Assembly: GCA_024742655.1 (NCBI GenBank) | Contig: JANSYB010000214.1 | Location: forward strand, 1 to 5,273 | DNA length: 5,273 bases | From: Paracoccaceae bacterium | Lineage (GTDB): Bacteria; Pseudomonadota; Alphaproteobacteria; Rhodobacterales; Rhodobacteraceae | Direction of reading: 5' to 3' | Shown here: one piece after another, positions 1 through 5,273 of the stretch | Numbering within the stretch: position 1 is the stretch's first letter | Layout of the letters: each line of letters opens with the position of its first letter | Program-made: the position numbers and the translations under genes | Notes under the pieces: model-generated | The model's input: only the letters and a program-made list of their open reading frames with translations | Database searches by the model: none | Told to the model about the DNA's origin: nothing

Positions 1-124
1 AAAAGATGTTTCCCTGCTCATCCTCGCCCACCTTCACGCCCTTGCGCGACGTGTAGATCATGGTGTTGAGCGTCGCCCCGTTCCACCAGGTGACGGCGCG
101 CAGCAGCGTGGTGAGAATGCCCAT
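1..124 (-). CDS. NDUFA12-family NADH:ubiquinone oxidoreductase (complex I) accessory subunit, N-terminal part
   Basis: The 41 visible residues begin [20 protein letters not shown] and continue through a [15 protein letters not shown] stretch. The W-W-N-G-x-T-L pattern followed by R-K-G-x-K-V-G-E-D-x-x-G-N is characteristic of the NDUFA12/B17.2 family. That protein is a small peripheral-arm subunit of mitochondrial and alphaproteobacterial complex I. The ATG at 122-124 is chosen because a GGAGG ribosome binding site (complement of 130-134) lies five bases upstream of it. The gene is truncated by the left window edge, so its C-terminal part cannot be seen. It is on the same strand as clpX but 211 bases downstream of it, with a palindrome between, so it probably has its own promoter. 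The family call is firm for so short a fragment. Membership of complex I follows from family knowledge. Confidence 0.85.
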   Translation of the reverse strand, partial: MGILTTLLRAVTWWNGATLNTMIYTSRKGVKVGEDEQGNIF

Positions 125-241
125 GGATGCCTCCGGCTTTTGCTCTTTACGATATGGCGCAATTGCGCGCGAAGGTCCAGTACCCGCATGGCCAAGAGCG
201 GGAATTACACCGACGCCTTTCTGGCCGGAGCGTTCGATCTG

Positions 242-269
242 GCTGCATTTTCTGCGCAGAAAATGCAGC
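242..269. repeat. 28-bp perfect palindrome followed by T6 on the plus strand (orphan terminator or operator)
   Basis: The arms are GCTGCATTTTCTGC (242-255) and its exact reverse complement (256-269), with no mismatch and no spacer. On the plus strand it is followed by GGTTTTTTGG, with the T-run at 272-277, so it resembles an intrinsic terminator for plus-strand transcription. No plus-strand gene lies upstream. On the minus strand, where clpX and the NDUFA12-family gene are read, no T-run follows the hairpin. A regulator binding site or an extragenic repeat are alternative readings. The dyad is seen directly; its role is not known. Confidence 0.6.
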
Positions 270-335
270 GGTTTTTTGGTAAAATTCCGGTCCCGGGACG
301 GATGTTCAGGTGACCCTATCAGCCGCAGCGCAGGA

Positions 336-1598
336 TCACCCGGCGCTGGTGCCCTCTTTCTTGGCGTCGGCATGCACCATCAGCGGGGCCGCCTCGGAGG
401 TCACGGCCTCCTCGTTGACGACCACTTCCTCGACATTCTCCATGCCCGGCAGGTCGAACATCGTGTCCAGCAGGATATCCTCGAGAATGGAGCGCAGGCC
501 CCGCGCACCGGTCTTGCGCTCGATCGCGCGCTTGGAAATCGCGCTCAGGGCATCTTCGGTAAAGGTCAGCTGCACATCTTCCAGCTCGAACAGGCGCTGG
601 TACTGTTTGACCAGCGCGTTCTTGGGCTGCGTCAGGATCGTCACCAACGCGTCCTCGTCGAGATCCTCCAGTGTCGCGATCACCGGCAGACGACCGACGA
701 ATTCCGGGATCAGCCCGAATTTCAGAAGATCCTCCGGTTCGAGATCCTTGAACACCTCGCCCACGTTCCGGTCGTCCACGTCGCGCACATCCGCGCCAAA
801 GCCCATCGCGCTGCCCTTGCCGCGCTGGCTGATGATCTTGTCGAGCCCCGCGAAGGCGCCACCGCAGATGAACAGGATATTCGTGGTGTCGACCTGCAGG
901 AATTCCTGCTGCGGATGCTTGCGCCCGCCCTGCGGCGGCACGGCCGCGACCGTGCCTTCCATCAGTTTCAGCAGCGCCTGCTGCACGCCCTCGCCCGACA
1001 CGTCGCGGGTGATCGAGGGATTCTCGGATTTGCGCGTGATCTTGTCGACCTCGTCGATATAGACGATGCCGCGCTGCGCGCGTTCGACGTTGTATTCACT
1101 GGACTGCAGCAGTTTGAGGATGATGTTCTCGACATCCTCGCCCACGTAGCCGGCCTCGGTCAGGGTGGTGGCATCGGCCATGGTGAACGGCACATCGAGG
1201 ATCCGCGCCAGGGTCTGGGCCAGCAATGTCTTGCCACAGCCGGTGGGCCCGATCAGCAGGATGTTGGATTTCTGCAGTTCGATGTCGTTCTTGCCGGAAT
1301 GGTTGAGGCGCTTGTAGTGATTGTGCACCGCCACCGACAGCACGCGTTTCGCGGTGAACTGGCCGATCACGTAATCGTCCAGCACGTCACAGATCTCGCG
1401 CGGGGTCGGCACGCCATCCGAGGACTTGAGACCGGCCGTCTTGGTCTCTTCGCGGATGATATCCATGCAAAGCTCTACGCACTCGTCACAAATGAACACT
1501 GTCGGCCCCGCGATCAGCTTTCGGACCTCGTGCTGGCTCTTGCCGCAGAAACTGCAGTAGAGGGTGTTCTTGCTGTCGCCGCTGGAATTGTTCGACAT
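336..1598 (-). CDS. clpX: ATP-dependent Clp protease, ATP-binding unfoldase subunit ClpX
   Basis: ClpX is the cytoplasmic AAA+ hexamer that recognises, unfolds and threads substrates into the ClpP chamber. At 420 residues it has normal family length. The N-terminal zinc-binding domain has C15, C18, C37 and C40. The AAA+ core has Walker A GPTGCGKT (117-124), pore loop GYVG (150-153), Walker B IVYIDEVD (178-185), the RKH loop (226-228), the [11 protein letters not shown] segment with R303 as probable arginine finger, and sensor 2 GARGLR (364-369). The ClpP-docking loop reads MGF (265-267) rather than the E. coli IGF, a conservative change. The ATG at 1596-1598 has an AAAGG Shine-Dalgarno (complement of 1606-1610) seven bases upstream. 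The gene lies 119 bases downstream of clpP on the same strand. A candidate promoter in the gap suggests it can be expressed independently as well as by readthrough. No convincing intrinsic terminator follows the stop. Confidence 0.98.
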   Translation of the reverse strand: MSNNSSGDSKNTLYCSFCGKSQHEVRKLIAGPTVFICDECVELCMDIIREETKTAGLKSSDGVPTPREICDVLDDYVIGQFTAKRVLSVAVHNHYKRLNHSGKNDIELQKSNILLIGPTGCGKTLLAQTLARILDVPFTMADATTLTEAGYVGEDVENIILKLLQSSEYNVERAQRGIVYIDEVDKITRKSENPSITRDVSGEGVQQALLKLMEGTVAAVPPQGGRKHPQQEFLQVDTTNILFICGGAFAGLDKIISQRGKGSAMGFGADVRDVDDRNVGEVFKDLEPEDLLKFGLIPEFVGRLPVIATLEDLDEDALVTILTQPKNALVKQYQRLFELEDVQLTFTEDALSAISKRAIERKTGARGLRSILEDILLDTMFDLPGMENVEEVVVNEEAVTSEAAPLMVHADAKKEGTSAG

Positions 1599-1672
1599 CT
1601 AAGTACCTTTCGGGCCCTGTGCCCTTTGCTTTGCGGCCCGCCCGGCCGATCGTTCCCGTTGTTTTCGCCTTA

Positions 1673-1701
1673 AGCTTAAGACAGCGGCGCGGGCACCTCA
1701 A
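1673..1701 (-). promoter_or_regulatory. candidate clpX promoter overlapping a CTTAAGCTTAAG palindrome
   Basis: Reading the minus strand, TTGAGG (complement of 1696-1701) is followed after 17 bases by TAAGCT (complement of 1673-1678). The -35 match is fair and the -10 is weak (three of six). The -10 lies within a perfect 12-bp palindrome, CTTAAGCTTAAG (1669-1680), AT-rich in GC-rich surroundings. The implied leader is roughly 70 bases. This is pattern matching only. Confidence 0.3.
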
Positions 1702-1717
1702 TCTCTAATTGCCGAGA

Positions 1718-2350
1718 TCAGCTTTCGTCGTCGTCCCCCTTGGCACGGTTGGTCACGATCTCGTCAATCAGGCCCCAGTCCTTGGCATCTTCGGGCGACA
1801 TGAAGTTGTCGCGCTCGAGCGCCTCCTCGACCTTCTTGAGCGTTTGTCCGGTATGTTTGACGTAGATTTCGTTAAGCCGCCGTTTCAGTTTCAGCGTCTC
1901 TTCGGCGTGGATCATGATATCCGTGGCCTGGCCCTGGTATCCGCCGGACGGCTGGTGGACCATGATTCGGCTATTGGGCAGCGAGAACCGCATCCCCGGC
2001 TCCCCGGCCGTCAGAAGAAGGCTGCCCATGCTGGCCGCCTGCCCCACGACAAGCGTGCTGACCTTGGGCCTGATGTACTGCATCGTGTCGTAGATCGACA
2101 GGCCCGAGGTCACAACGCCACCCGGGCTGTTGATATACATCGAGATCTCCTTGGACGGGTTTTCCGCCTCCAGATGCAGAAGCTGTGCCACGATCAGGCT
2201 TGACATGCCGTCATGGACCGGGCCGGACAGAAAGATGATCCGTTCCTTCAGAAGGCGCGAGAAGATATCATATGCGCGTTCGCCCCGGCTGGTCTGTTCG
2301 ACCACCATGGGCACAAGGGTGTTCATGTATGTCTCGAATGGGTCTTTCAT
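1718..2350 (-). CDS. clpP: ATP-dependent Clp protease proteolytic subunit ClpP
   Basis: ClpP is the serine peptidase whose two stacked heptamers form the degradation chamber used by ClpX and, where present, ClpA. The 210-residue length is typical. The catalytic triad is visible as S107 in GQAASMGS, H132 in MVHQPSGG and D181 in [11 protein letters not shown]. The oxyanion-hole segment SPGG (75-78) and the nucleophile-containing block are intact, so the enzyme should be active. The N-terminus ([20 protein letters not shown]) carries the residues before the mature start, including the VVEQT stretch at which ClpP is usually self-processed. The ATG at 2348-2350 is preceded only by a GGCGG-like Shine-Dalgarno (complement of 2354-2358), weaker than the sites of its neighbours. 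It heads the clpP-clpX pair and diverges from cycA across 200 bases. The acidic tail GDDDES is family-typical variation. Confidence 0.98.
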   Translation of the reverse strand: MKDPFETYMNTLVPMVVEQTSRGERAYDIFSRLLKERIIFLSGPVHDGMSSLIVAQLLHLEAENPSKEISMYINSPGGVVTSGLSIYDTMQYIRPKVSTLVVGQAASMGSLLLTAGEPGMRFSLPNSRIMVHQPSGGYQGQATDIMIHAEETLKLKRRLNEIYVKHTGQTLKKVEEALERDNFMSPEDAKDWGLIDEIVTNRAKGDDDES

Positions 2351-2404
2351 AATCCGCCTGCCTGCTGAGGGTGTTCCGACCGGTAACGACCAGATGCTAA
2401 GAGA

Positions 2405-2433
2405 GTCTTAGTTCTGGCCGTGGGGGGCTGCAA
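2405..2433 (-). promoter_or_regulatory. candidate clpP promoter
   Basis: On the minus strand TTGCAG (complement of 2428-2433) is followed after 17 bases by TAAGAC (complement of 2405-2410). Both hexamers match the sigma70 consensus only partly. The -10 lies in an inverted repeat, CTAAGA-GAG-TCTTAG (2397-2411). clpP is often heat-shock controlled. A CTTG (complement of 2439-2442) lies just upstream and a C-run (complement of 2422-2427) follows it, recalling a sigma32 site. Their spacing is shorter than usual, so I do not call one. Confidence 0.3.
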
Positions 2434-2454
2434 GGGCACAAGTCGAAAAACGCC

Positions 2455-2488
2455 GGTGACACCCGTCGCGCATGAAAACCTTGTCACC
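2455..2488. repeat. inverted repeat GGTGACA-N20-TGTCACC overlapping the cycA promoter
   Basis: A 7-bp arm at 2455-2461 is matched by its exact reverse complement at 2482-2488, with 20 bases between. The right arm covers most of the candidate -35 of cycA. The centre-to-centre distance is about 27 bases, so the arms lie on roughly similar helix faces. They could bind a regulator, but a match this short can also arise by chance. Confidence 0.3.
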
Positions 2489-2508
2489 ACACGCAGGATG
2501 GGTATGAG
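2481..2508 (+). promoter_or_regulatory. candidate sigma70-type promoter of cycA
   Basis: TTGTCA (2481-2486, five of six matches to TTGACA) is followed after 16 bases by TATGAG (2503-2508, four of six matches to TATAAT). Transcription would begin near 2515, giving a leader of about 36 bases before the ATG at 2551. It is the best match in the divergent region for the plus strand. Confidence 0.45.
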
Positions 2509-2541
2509 TCTGTCCAACGTGCTTTCCAATCACCAACCCAT

Positions 2542-2545
2542 GAGG
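2542..2545 (+). promoter_or_regulatory. cycA ribosome binding site, deciding the start
   Basis: GAGG lies five bases before ATG 2551. An in-frame GTG at 2545 would overlap this Shine-Dalgarno and add only Met-His before the signal peptide, so the ATG is preferred. Confidence 0.7.
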
Positions 2546-2550
2546 TGCAC

Positions 2551-2955
2551 ATGAAAACCCTGTTGACGACAACCGCCGCCCTGATCGCGCTGGCCGCCCC
2601 GGCGTTGGCCGGCGATGCCGAAAAAGGCGAGAATGAATTCAAGAAATGCAAGGCCTGCCACATGATCGCCTCCGACAGCGAGACGATCGTGAAGGGCGGC
2701 AAGACCGGGCCGAACCTTTACGGCGTGATCGGCCGTGTGGCCGGCTCTTATGACGGCTTCAGGTATGGCGCCGGGCTGGAAGAGGCGAATGCCGCAGGCT
2801 TTGAGTGGACGGAAGAGGCCGTGGCCGCCTATGTCGCCGATCCCAAGGCGTGGCTAGGCGAACAAGGCTTTGCCGAGAAATCCAAGATGACGTTCAAACT
2901 GCGCAAGGGCGGAGAGGACGTGGCCGCCTACCTCGCATCGCTGACCGCGGAGTGA
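2551..2955 (+). CDS. cycA: periplasmic cytochrome c2 / c550-type electron carrier
   Basis: This is a small class I c-type cytochrome that carries electrons in the periplasm from the bc1 complex to terminal oxidases. The 134-residue precursor has a Sec signal peptide at 1-20 (K2, hydrophobic core, cleavage after APALA before GDAEKGE). The single haem site is CKACH (C33, C36, H37). M113 in KSKMTFKL is the expected sixth iron ligand. The KTGPNLYGVIGR block (51-62) and the WTEEAVAAYVADPKAWL helix region follow the Paracoccus c550 / Rhodobacter c2 pattern closely. No membrane anchor is seen beyond the signal peptide, so it should be soluble, unlike membrane-tethered c552/cy proteins. It lies 206 bases upstream of ctaD on the same strand, with hairpins and a separate promoter between. 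The pairing of carrier and oxidase subunit is functionally sensible and resembles, from memory, the cycA-ctaDII arrangement in Paracoccus. The exact c2/c550 naming is by resemblance. Confidence 0.93.
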   Translation: MKTLLTTTAALIALAAPALAGDAEKGENEFKKCKACHMIASDSETIVKGGKTGPNLYGVIGRVAGSYDGFRYGAGLEEANAAGFEWTEEAVAAYVADPKAWLGEQGFAEKSKMTFKLRKGGEDVAAYLASLTAE

Positions 2956-2974
2956 TGCAGGGCAATCCCCTGCA
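2956..2974 (+). terminator. small hairpin immediately after the cycA stop
   Basis: TGCAGGG (2956-2962) and CCCTGCA (2968-2974) form a perfect 7-bp stem with a 5-base loop starting right after the TGA. There is no T-run after it (ACCAAAAGG). It may protect the mRNA 3' end or act together with the next hairpin rather than terminate on its own. Confidence 0.4.
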
Positions 2975-2996
2975 ACCAAAAGGTTAAGATCTTGTC

Positions 2997-3020
2997 ATCG
3001 GGCCGGTTTTCCGGCCCGAT
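2997..3020 (+). terminator. probable cycA terminator hairpin
   Basis: ATCGGGCCGG (2997-3006) and its exact complement CCGGCCCGAT (3011-3020) enclose a TTTT loop, giving a very stable 10-bp GC-rich stem. The downstream tract (CGCATTTCC) is poor in T, so termination may be incomplete and some readthrough into ctaD is possible. Confidence 0.6.
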
Positions 3021-3047
3021 CGCATTTCCGGGGTGCGACAAATTTAT

Positions 3048-3061
3048 TTGACTCAGGTCAA
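3048..3061. promoter_or_regulatory. FNR/CRP-family binding site (TTGAC-N4-GTCAA) upstream of ctaD
   Basis: TTGAC (3048-3052) and GTCAA (3057-3061) form a perfect dyad separated by TCAG. The geometry is that of FNR-family sites (TTGAT-N4-ATCAA in E. coli); the C/G variant is of the kind accepted by alphaproteobacterial FnrL and NNR/DNR-type regulators. It is centred about 51 bases upstream of the start expected from the candidate ctaD promoter. Oxygen- or nitric-oxide-linked control of an aerobic oxidase gene is a reasonable inference. Whether it activates or represses cannot be read from the sequence. Confidence 0.6.
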
Positions 3062-3070
3062 TCTGGCGCA

Positions 3071-3099
3071 TTGCCCCCGGGCATCTGACATTCTAAAAG
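3071..3099 (+). promoter_or_regulatory. candidate ctaD promoter
   Basis: TTGCCC (3071-3076) and TAAAAG (3094-3099) are separated by 17 bases, each matching four of six consensus positions. Transcription would start near 3106, leaving a leader of about 56 bases that begins only some nine bases before a strong hairpin. Confidence 0.4.
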
Positions 3100-3114
3100 T
3101 GGAATGAAACGGGA

Positions 3115-3143
3115 GGGCGACTCTGACAGTCGCCCAGATTTTT
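3115..3143 (+). terminator. terminator-like hairpin with T5 inside the ctaD leader
   Basis: GGGCGACT (3115-3122) and AGTCGCCC (3128-3135) form a perfect 8-bp stem with a CTGAC loop. AGATTTTTACC follows, with T5 at 3139-3143. This has the form of an intrinsic terminator, yet it sits between the candidate promoter and the ctaD ribosome binding site (AGGAGG, 3150-3155). It could stop readthrough from cycA, act as an attenuator, or stabilise the 5' end of the ctaD mRNA. The structure is seen; the role is inference. Confidence 0.5.
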
Positions 3144-3161
3144 ACCAGCAGGAGGCACTCG

Positions 3162-4835
3162 ATGGCAGACGCAGCCATTCACGGCCACGGGCATGAAGAC
3201 AATCGCGGGTTCTTCACCCGTTGGTTCATGTCCACGAACCACAAGGATATCGGTATCCTTTACCTGATCACCTCGGCGTTTGTCGGGCTGATCGCCGTCA
3301 CTTTCACCGTCTACATGCGGATGGAGCTGATGGAACCGGGCGTGCAATACATGTGCCTCGAAGGCGCGCGGTTCACCGCGGCGGCCGCTGGTGAATGTAC
3401 GCCGAACGGGCATCTTTGGAACGTTCTGATCACCTATCACGGCGTCCTGATGATGTTCTTCGTCGTCATTCCGGCTCTTTTCGGCGGCTTCGGCAACTAT
3501 TTCATGCCGTTGCAGATCGGCGCGCCCGACATGGCGTTCCCGCGCATGAACAACCTCAGCTTCTGGCTCTACGTGGCCGGCACGTCGCTTGGCGTGGCGT
3601 CGATGCTGGCGCCGGGTGGCAACGGTCAGCTCGGGTCTGGCGTCGGCTGGGTGCTTTATCCGCCGCTGTCGACCACCGAAGCCGGCATGTCGATGGATCT
3701 TGCGATCTTTGCCGTGCACGTATCAGGCGCCAGCTCGATCCTCGGCGCGATCAACATGATCACGACGTTCCTGAACATGCGTGCCCCGGGCATGACCATG
3801 TTCAAGGTGCCGCTGTTTGCGTGGTCGATCTTCGTCACCGCATGGCTGATTCTGCTGGCCCTGCCGGTGCTTGCGGGCGCGATCACGATGCTGCTGACCG
3901 ACCGGAATTTCGGCACGACCTTCTTTGATCCGGCCGGCGGCGGTGATCCGGTGCTTTACCAGCACATCCTGTGGTTCTTCGGCCACCCCGAGGTGTATAT
4001 CATCATCCTGCCCGGCTTCGGCATCATCAGCCACGTGATCGCCACGTTCAGCCGCAAGCCCGTCTTCGGCTACCTGCCGATGGTCTGGGCGCTGATTGCG
4101 ATCGGCTTCCTCGGCTTCGTCGTGTGGGCGCACCACATGTACACCGTGGGCATGTCGCTGACCCAGCAGTCCTACTTCATGCTGGCCACGATGGTCATCG
4201 CGGTGCCGACGGGTGTGAAGGTATTCAGCTGGATCGCCACGATGTGGGGCGGCTCGATCGAGTTCAAGACGCCGATGCTCTGGGCGTTCGGGTTCCTGTT
4301 CCTGTTCACCGTGGGCGGTGTGACCGGTATCGTGCTCAGCCAGGCGGGTGTCGACCGGGCCTATCACGACACCTACTACGTGGTGGCGCATTTCCATTAC
4401 GTGATGAGCCTGGGTGCGGTGTTCGCGATCTTCGCGGGGATCTACTTCTACTTCCCCAAGATGACCGGCCGCATGTATCCCGAATGGGCCGGCAAGCTGC
4501 ATTTCTGGACAATGTTCGTCGGGTCCAACCTGACGTTCTTCCCGCAGCACTTCCTGGGCCGTCAGGGCATGCCGCGCCGCTACATCGACTATCCCGAGGC
4601 GTTCGCGCTCTGGAATTACTGGTCGTCGATCGGTGCGTTCATTGCCTTCGCGTCCTTCGTGTTCTTCTTCGGCGTGATCCTCTACTCGCTGTTCCGCGGC
4701 GCCCGGGTGACCGAGGCGAACCCCTGGAACGAATATGCCGACACGCTGGAATGGACCCTGCCCAGCCCGCCGCCCGAACACACGTTCGAGCAGCTGCCCA
4801 AGCAGGAAGACTGGGACAAGCAGCCGGCACACTAA
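3162..4835 (+). CDS. ctaD: aa3-type cytochrome c oxidase subunit I
   Basis: This is the catalytic, roughly 12-helix inner-membrane subunit of haem-copper oxidase, reducing oxygen to water and pumping protons. It has 557 residues, the usual bacterial length. Low-spin haem a ligands are H93 ([10 protein letters not shown]) and H412. Haem a3 is bound by H410 (VAHFHYVMS). CuB is bound by H275, H324 and H325, with Y279 in GHPEVY as the cross-linked tyrosine. D123 ([11 protein letters not shown]), N130 and E277 mark the D proton channel and K353 (GVKVFSW) the K channel, so it is a type A1 enzyme with both pathways intact. All these positions fall one below the Paracoccus aa3 numbering, and the tail [12 protein letters not shown] also matches that protein. 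C65 and C79 in the first periplasmic loop may form a disulfide. AGGAGG lies six bases before the ATG. A terminator follows the stop, so the gene is transcribed without ctaC or ctaE, which must be elsewhere. Confidence 0.97.
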   Translation: MADAAIHGHGHEDNRGFFTRWFMSTNHKDIGILYLITSAFVGLIAVTFTVYMRMELMEPGVQYMCLEGARFTAAAAGECTPNGHLWNVLITYHGVLMMFFVVIPALFGGFGNYFMPLQIGAPDMAFPRMNNLSFWLYVAGTSLGVASMLAPGGNGQLGSGVGWVLYPPLSTTEAGMSMDLAIFAVHVSGASSILGAINMITTFLNMRAPGMTMFKVPLFAWSIFVTAWLILLALPVLAGAITMLLTDRNFGTTFFDPAGGGDPVLYQHILWFFGHPEVYIIILPGFGIISHVIATFSRKPVFGYLPMVWALIAIGFLGFVVWAHHMYTVGMSLTQQSYFMLATMVIAVPTGVKVFSWIATMWGGSIEFKTPMLWAFGFLFLFTVGGVTGIVLSQAGVDRAYHDTYYVVAHFHYVMSLGAVFAIFAGIYFYFPKMTGRMYPEWAGKLHFWTMFVGSNLTFFPQHFLGRQGMPRRYIDYPEAFALWNYWSSIGAFIAFASFVFFFGVILYSLFRGARVTEANPWNEYADTLEWTLPSPPPEHTFEQLPKQEDWDKQPAH

Positions 4836-4859
4836 GCGCCGCGTGAGAAACTTTGAACG

Positions 4860-4893
4860 AAGGGCCCCGGAATTTCCGGGGCCCTTTCTTTTT
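4860..4893 (+). terminator. strong intrinsic terminator of ctaD, possibly bidirectional
   Basis: AAGGGCCCCGGAA (4860-4872) and its exact complement (4874-4886) flank one central T, giving a long GC-rich stem. It is followed by TCTTTTT (4887-4893). It lies 25 bases after the ctaD stop and 33 bases beyond the end of the convergent minus-strand gene. The minus-strand side has only scattered T residues after the stem, so termination there would be weaker. Confidence 0.9.
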
Positions 4894-4925
4894 GCATGGG
4901 CCGGATCGGGTCCACCAGGCGTTTG

Positions 4926-5273
4926 TTAGACCAACAGCGGCGCGACAACGTAGACGCCGCCGGCAATCAAAAACCAGCCTGCCCCTCGGGTCAGCCAGCG
5001 AGCATGGGTCAGTGTCTTTTCCGCCAGAACGTAAAGCGCCAACGCCACGATCCACCACAGGTTCATGATCCCGCCCACGAACAACAACGCCATCAGCGCC
5101 CAGCAACATCCAAGGCAGAAAAGCCCATGATGCGCGCCAAGTCGCACTGCGCCCAGCCCACCCGGCCGCCTGTGCTGCGCCAGAAACTGTGCCGGCGATC
5201 GGCAATGGGTCAGGCATGCCTCCTTGAAAGCGCTCAACTGATAAAGCCCCGCCAGGATCAGGATCGCCCCGGC
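4926..5273 (-). CDS. DUF2182 predicted metal-binding integral membrane protein, C-terminal part
   Basis: The 115 visible residues match the C-terminal half of DUF2182 proteins (COG5486 type). They show a GLYQLSAFKEACLTHCRSP segment (C20, H23, C24, counting from the first full codon at the right edge), then an HHGLFCLGCCWALM segment (H48, H49, C53, C56, C57), followed by a GGIMNLWWI helix. Two or three membrane helices follow or overlap these motifs, near 51-70, 72-88 and 97-114. The Cys/His clusters suggest metal binding, but no biochemical role is established for the family to my knowledge. The open reading frame continues to the edge without a stop. The TTG at 5235-5237 is therefore an internal leucine, and the true start lies outside. 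The gene converges on ctaD with the terminator between. A link to copper or oxidase assembly is tempting from position alone but not supported by the sequence. Confidence 0.85.
   Translation of the reverse strand, partial: AGAILILAGLYQLSAFKEACLTHCRSPAQFLAQHRRPGGLGAVRLGAHHGLFCLGCCWALMALLFVGGIMNLWWIVALALYVLAEKTLTHARWLTRGAGWFLIAGGVYVVAPLLV

Noticed and set aside
157..168. GCGCAATTGCGC palindrome upstream of the NDUFA12-family gene
   Set aside because: It is a perfect 12-bp dyad, but GC-rich short palindromes are common in such DNA and no promoter geometry supports it as an operator.
290..299. GTCCCGGGAC palindrome as the clpX terminator
   Set aside because: A hairpin would have only about three base pairs around a loop, and the T-run after it on the minus strand is short and interrupted.
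60..1673. 537-codon plus-strand open frame over clpX
   Set aside because: It lies antisense to clpX, is rich in His/Arg/Gln with low complexity, and resembles no family. Long antisense frames are expected in GC-rich coding DNA.
2420..2442. Sigma32 heat-shock promoter for clpP
   Set aside because: A CTTG and a C-run are present on the minus strand, but the spacing is about 11 bases after CTTGTG and the second half of the -35 is poor, so it is not called.
3723..4832. 369-codon minus-strand open frame over ctaD
   Set aside because: It is antisense to a complete and highly conserved ctaD, with His/Arg/Glu-rich composition typical of a shadow frame.
3971..4846. 291-codon plus-strand frame within ctaD
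   Set aside because: It is a +1 shadow of ctaD with Arg/Asp/His-rich content and no ribosome binding site. ctaD itself is uninterrupted, so no frameshift is implied.
4639..5217. 192-codon minus-strand frame across the ctaD end, terminator and DUF2182 gene
   Set aside because: It crosses a strong terminator and overlaps two recognisable genes in other frames; the translation is Arg/Ser/Pro-rich and unrecognised.
5235..5237. TTG as the start of the DUF2182 gene
   Set aside because: The frame stays open to the window edge, and the upstream residues (GLYQL) belong to the conserved family segment, so this is an internal leucine codon.
1..5273. Mobile elements, CRISPR arrays, tRNA/rRNA genes or a novel defence system
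   Set aside because: No terminal repeats, transposase or integrase motifs, spaced direct repeats or tRNA-like cloverleaf were seen; every long stretch is accounted for by core genes.

Overview
The window is about 5.3 kb of GC-rich, tightly packed chromosomal DNA. It looks like core genome from an alphaproteobacterium, most likely a member of the Rhodobacteraceae (Roseobacter/Paracoccus/Rhodobacter group). The support is the close resemblance of the cytochrome c and oxidase subunit I proteins to the Paracoccus c550 and CtaDII types, an alphaproteobacterial NDUFA12-family protein, and a DUF2182 protein. Assignment below family level is not possible from the sequence alone.

Layout. On the minus strand, bases 1-124 hold the start of an NDUFA12-family complex I accessory subunit, cut by the window edge. 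A 211-base gap follows, containing a 28-bp perfect palindrome. Then come clpX (336-1598) and clpP (1718-2350), both minus strand, with clpP upstream of clpX. A 200-base divergent promoter region (2351-2550) separates clpP from the plus-strand pair cycA (cytochrome c2/c550, 2551-2955) and ctaD (aa3-type cytochrome c oxidase subunit I, 3162-4835). A strong intrinsic terminator (4860-4893) ends ctaD. It also separates ctaD from a convergent minus-strand DUF2182 membrane-protein gene that runs off the right edge (4926-5273).

How the genes work together. ClpP and ClpX form the ClpXP ATP-dependent protease. CycA is the soluble periplasmic electron carrier, and CtaD is the catalytic subunit of the oxidase that such a carrier can feed, so the pair is functionally matched. 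The NDUFA12-family protein belongs to complex I at the other end of the same respiratory chain. The remaining oxidase genes (ctaC, ctaE, assembly factors) are not in the window. The cycA-ctaD intergenic region is the richest in signals: two hairpins after cycA, an FNR/CRP-type dyad (TTGAC-N4-GTCAA), a plausible sigma70 promoter, and a terminator-like hairpin in the short ctaD leader.

I found no mobile element, CRISPR array, RNA gene, defence system or clearly new system. The points worth checking are regulatory: the ctaD leader, the orphan palindrome beside the complex I gene, and the shared CTTA-type dyads upstream of clpP and clpX.
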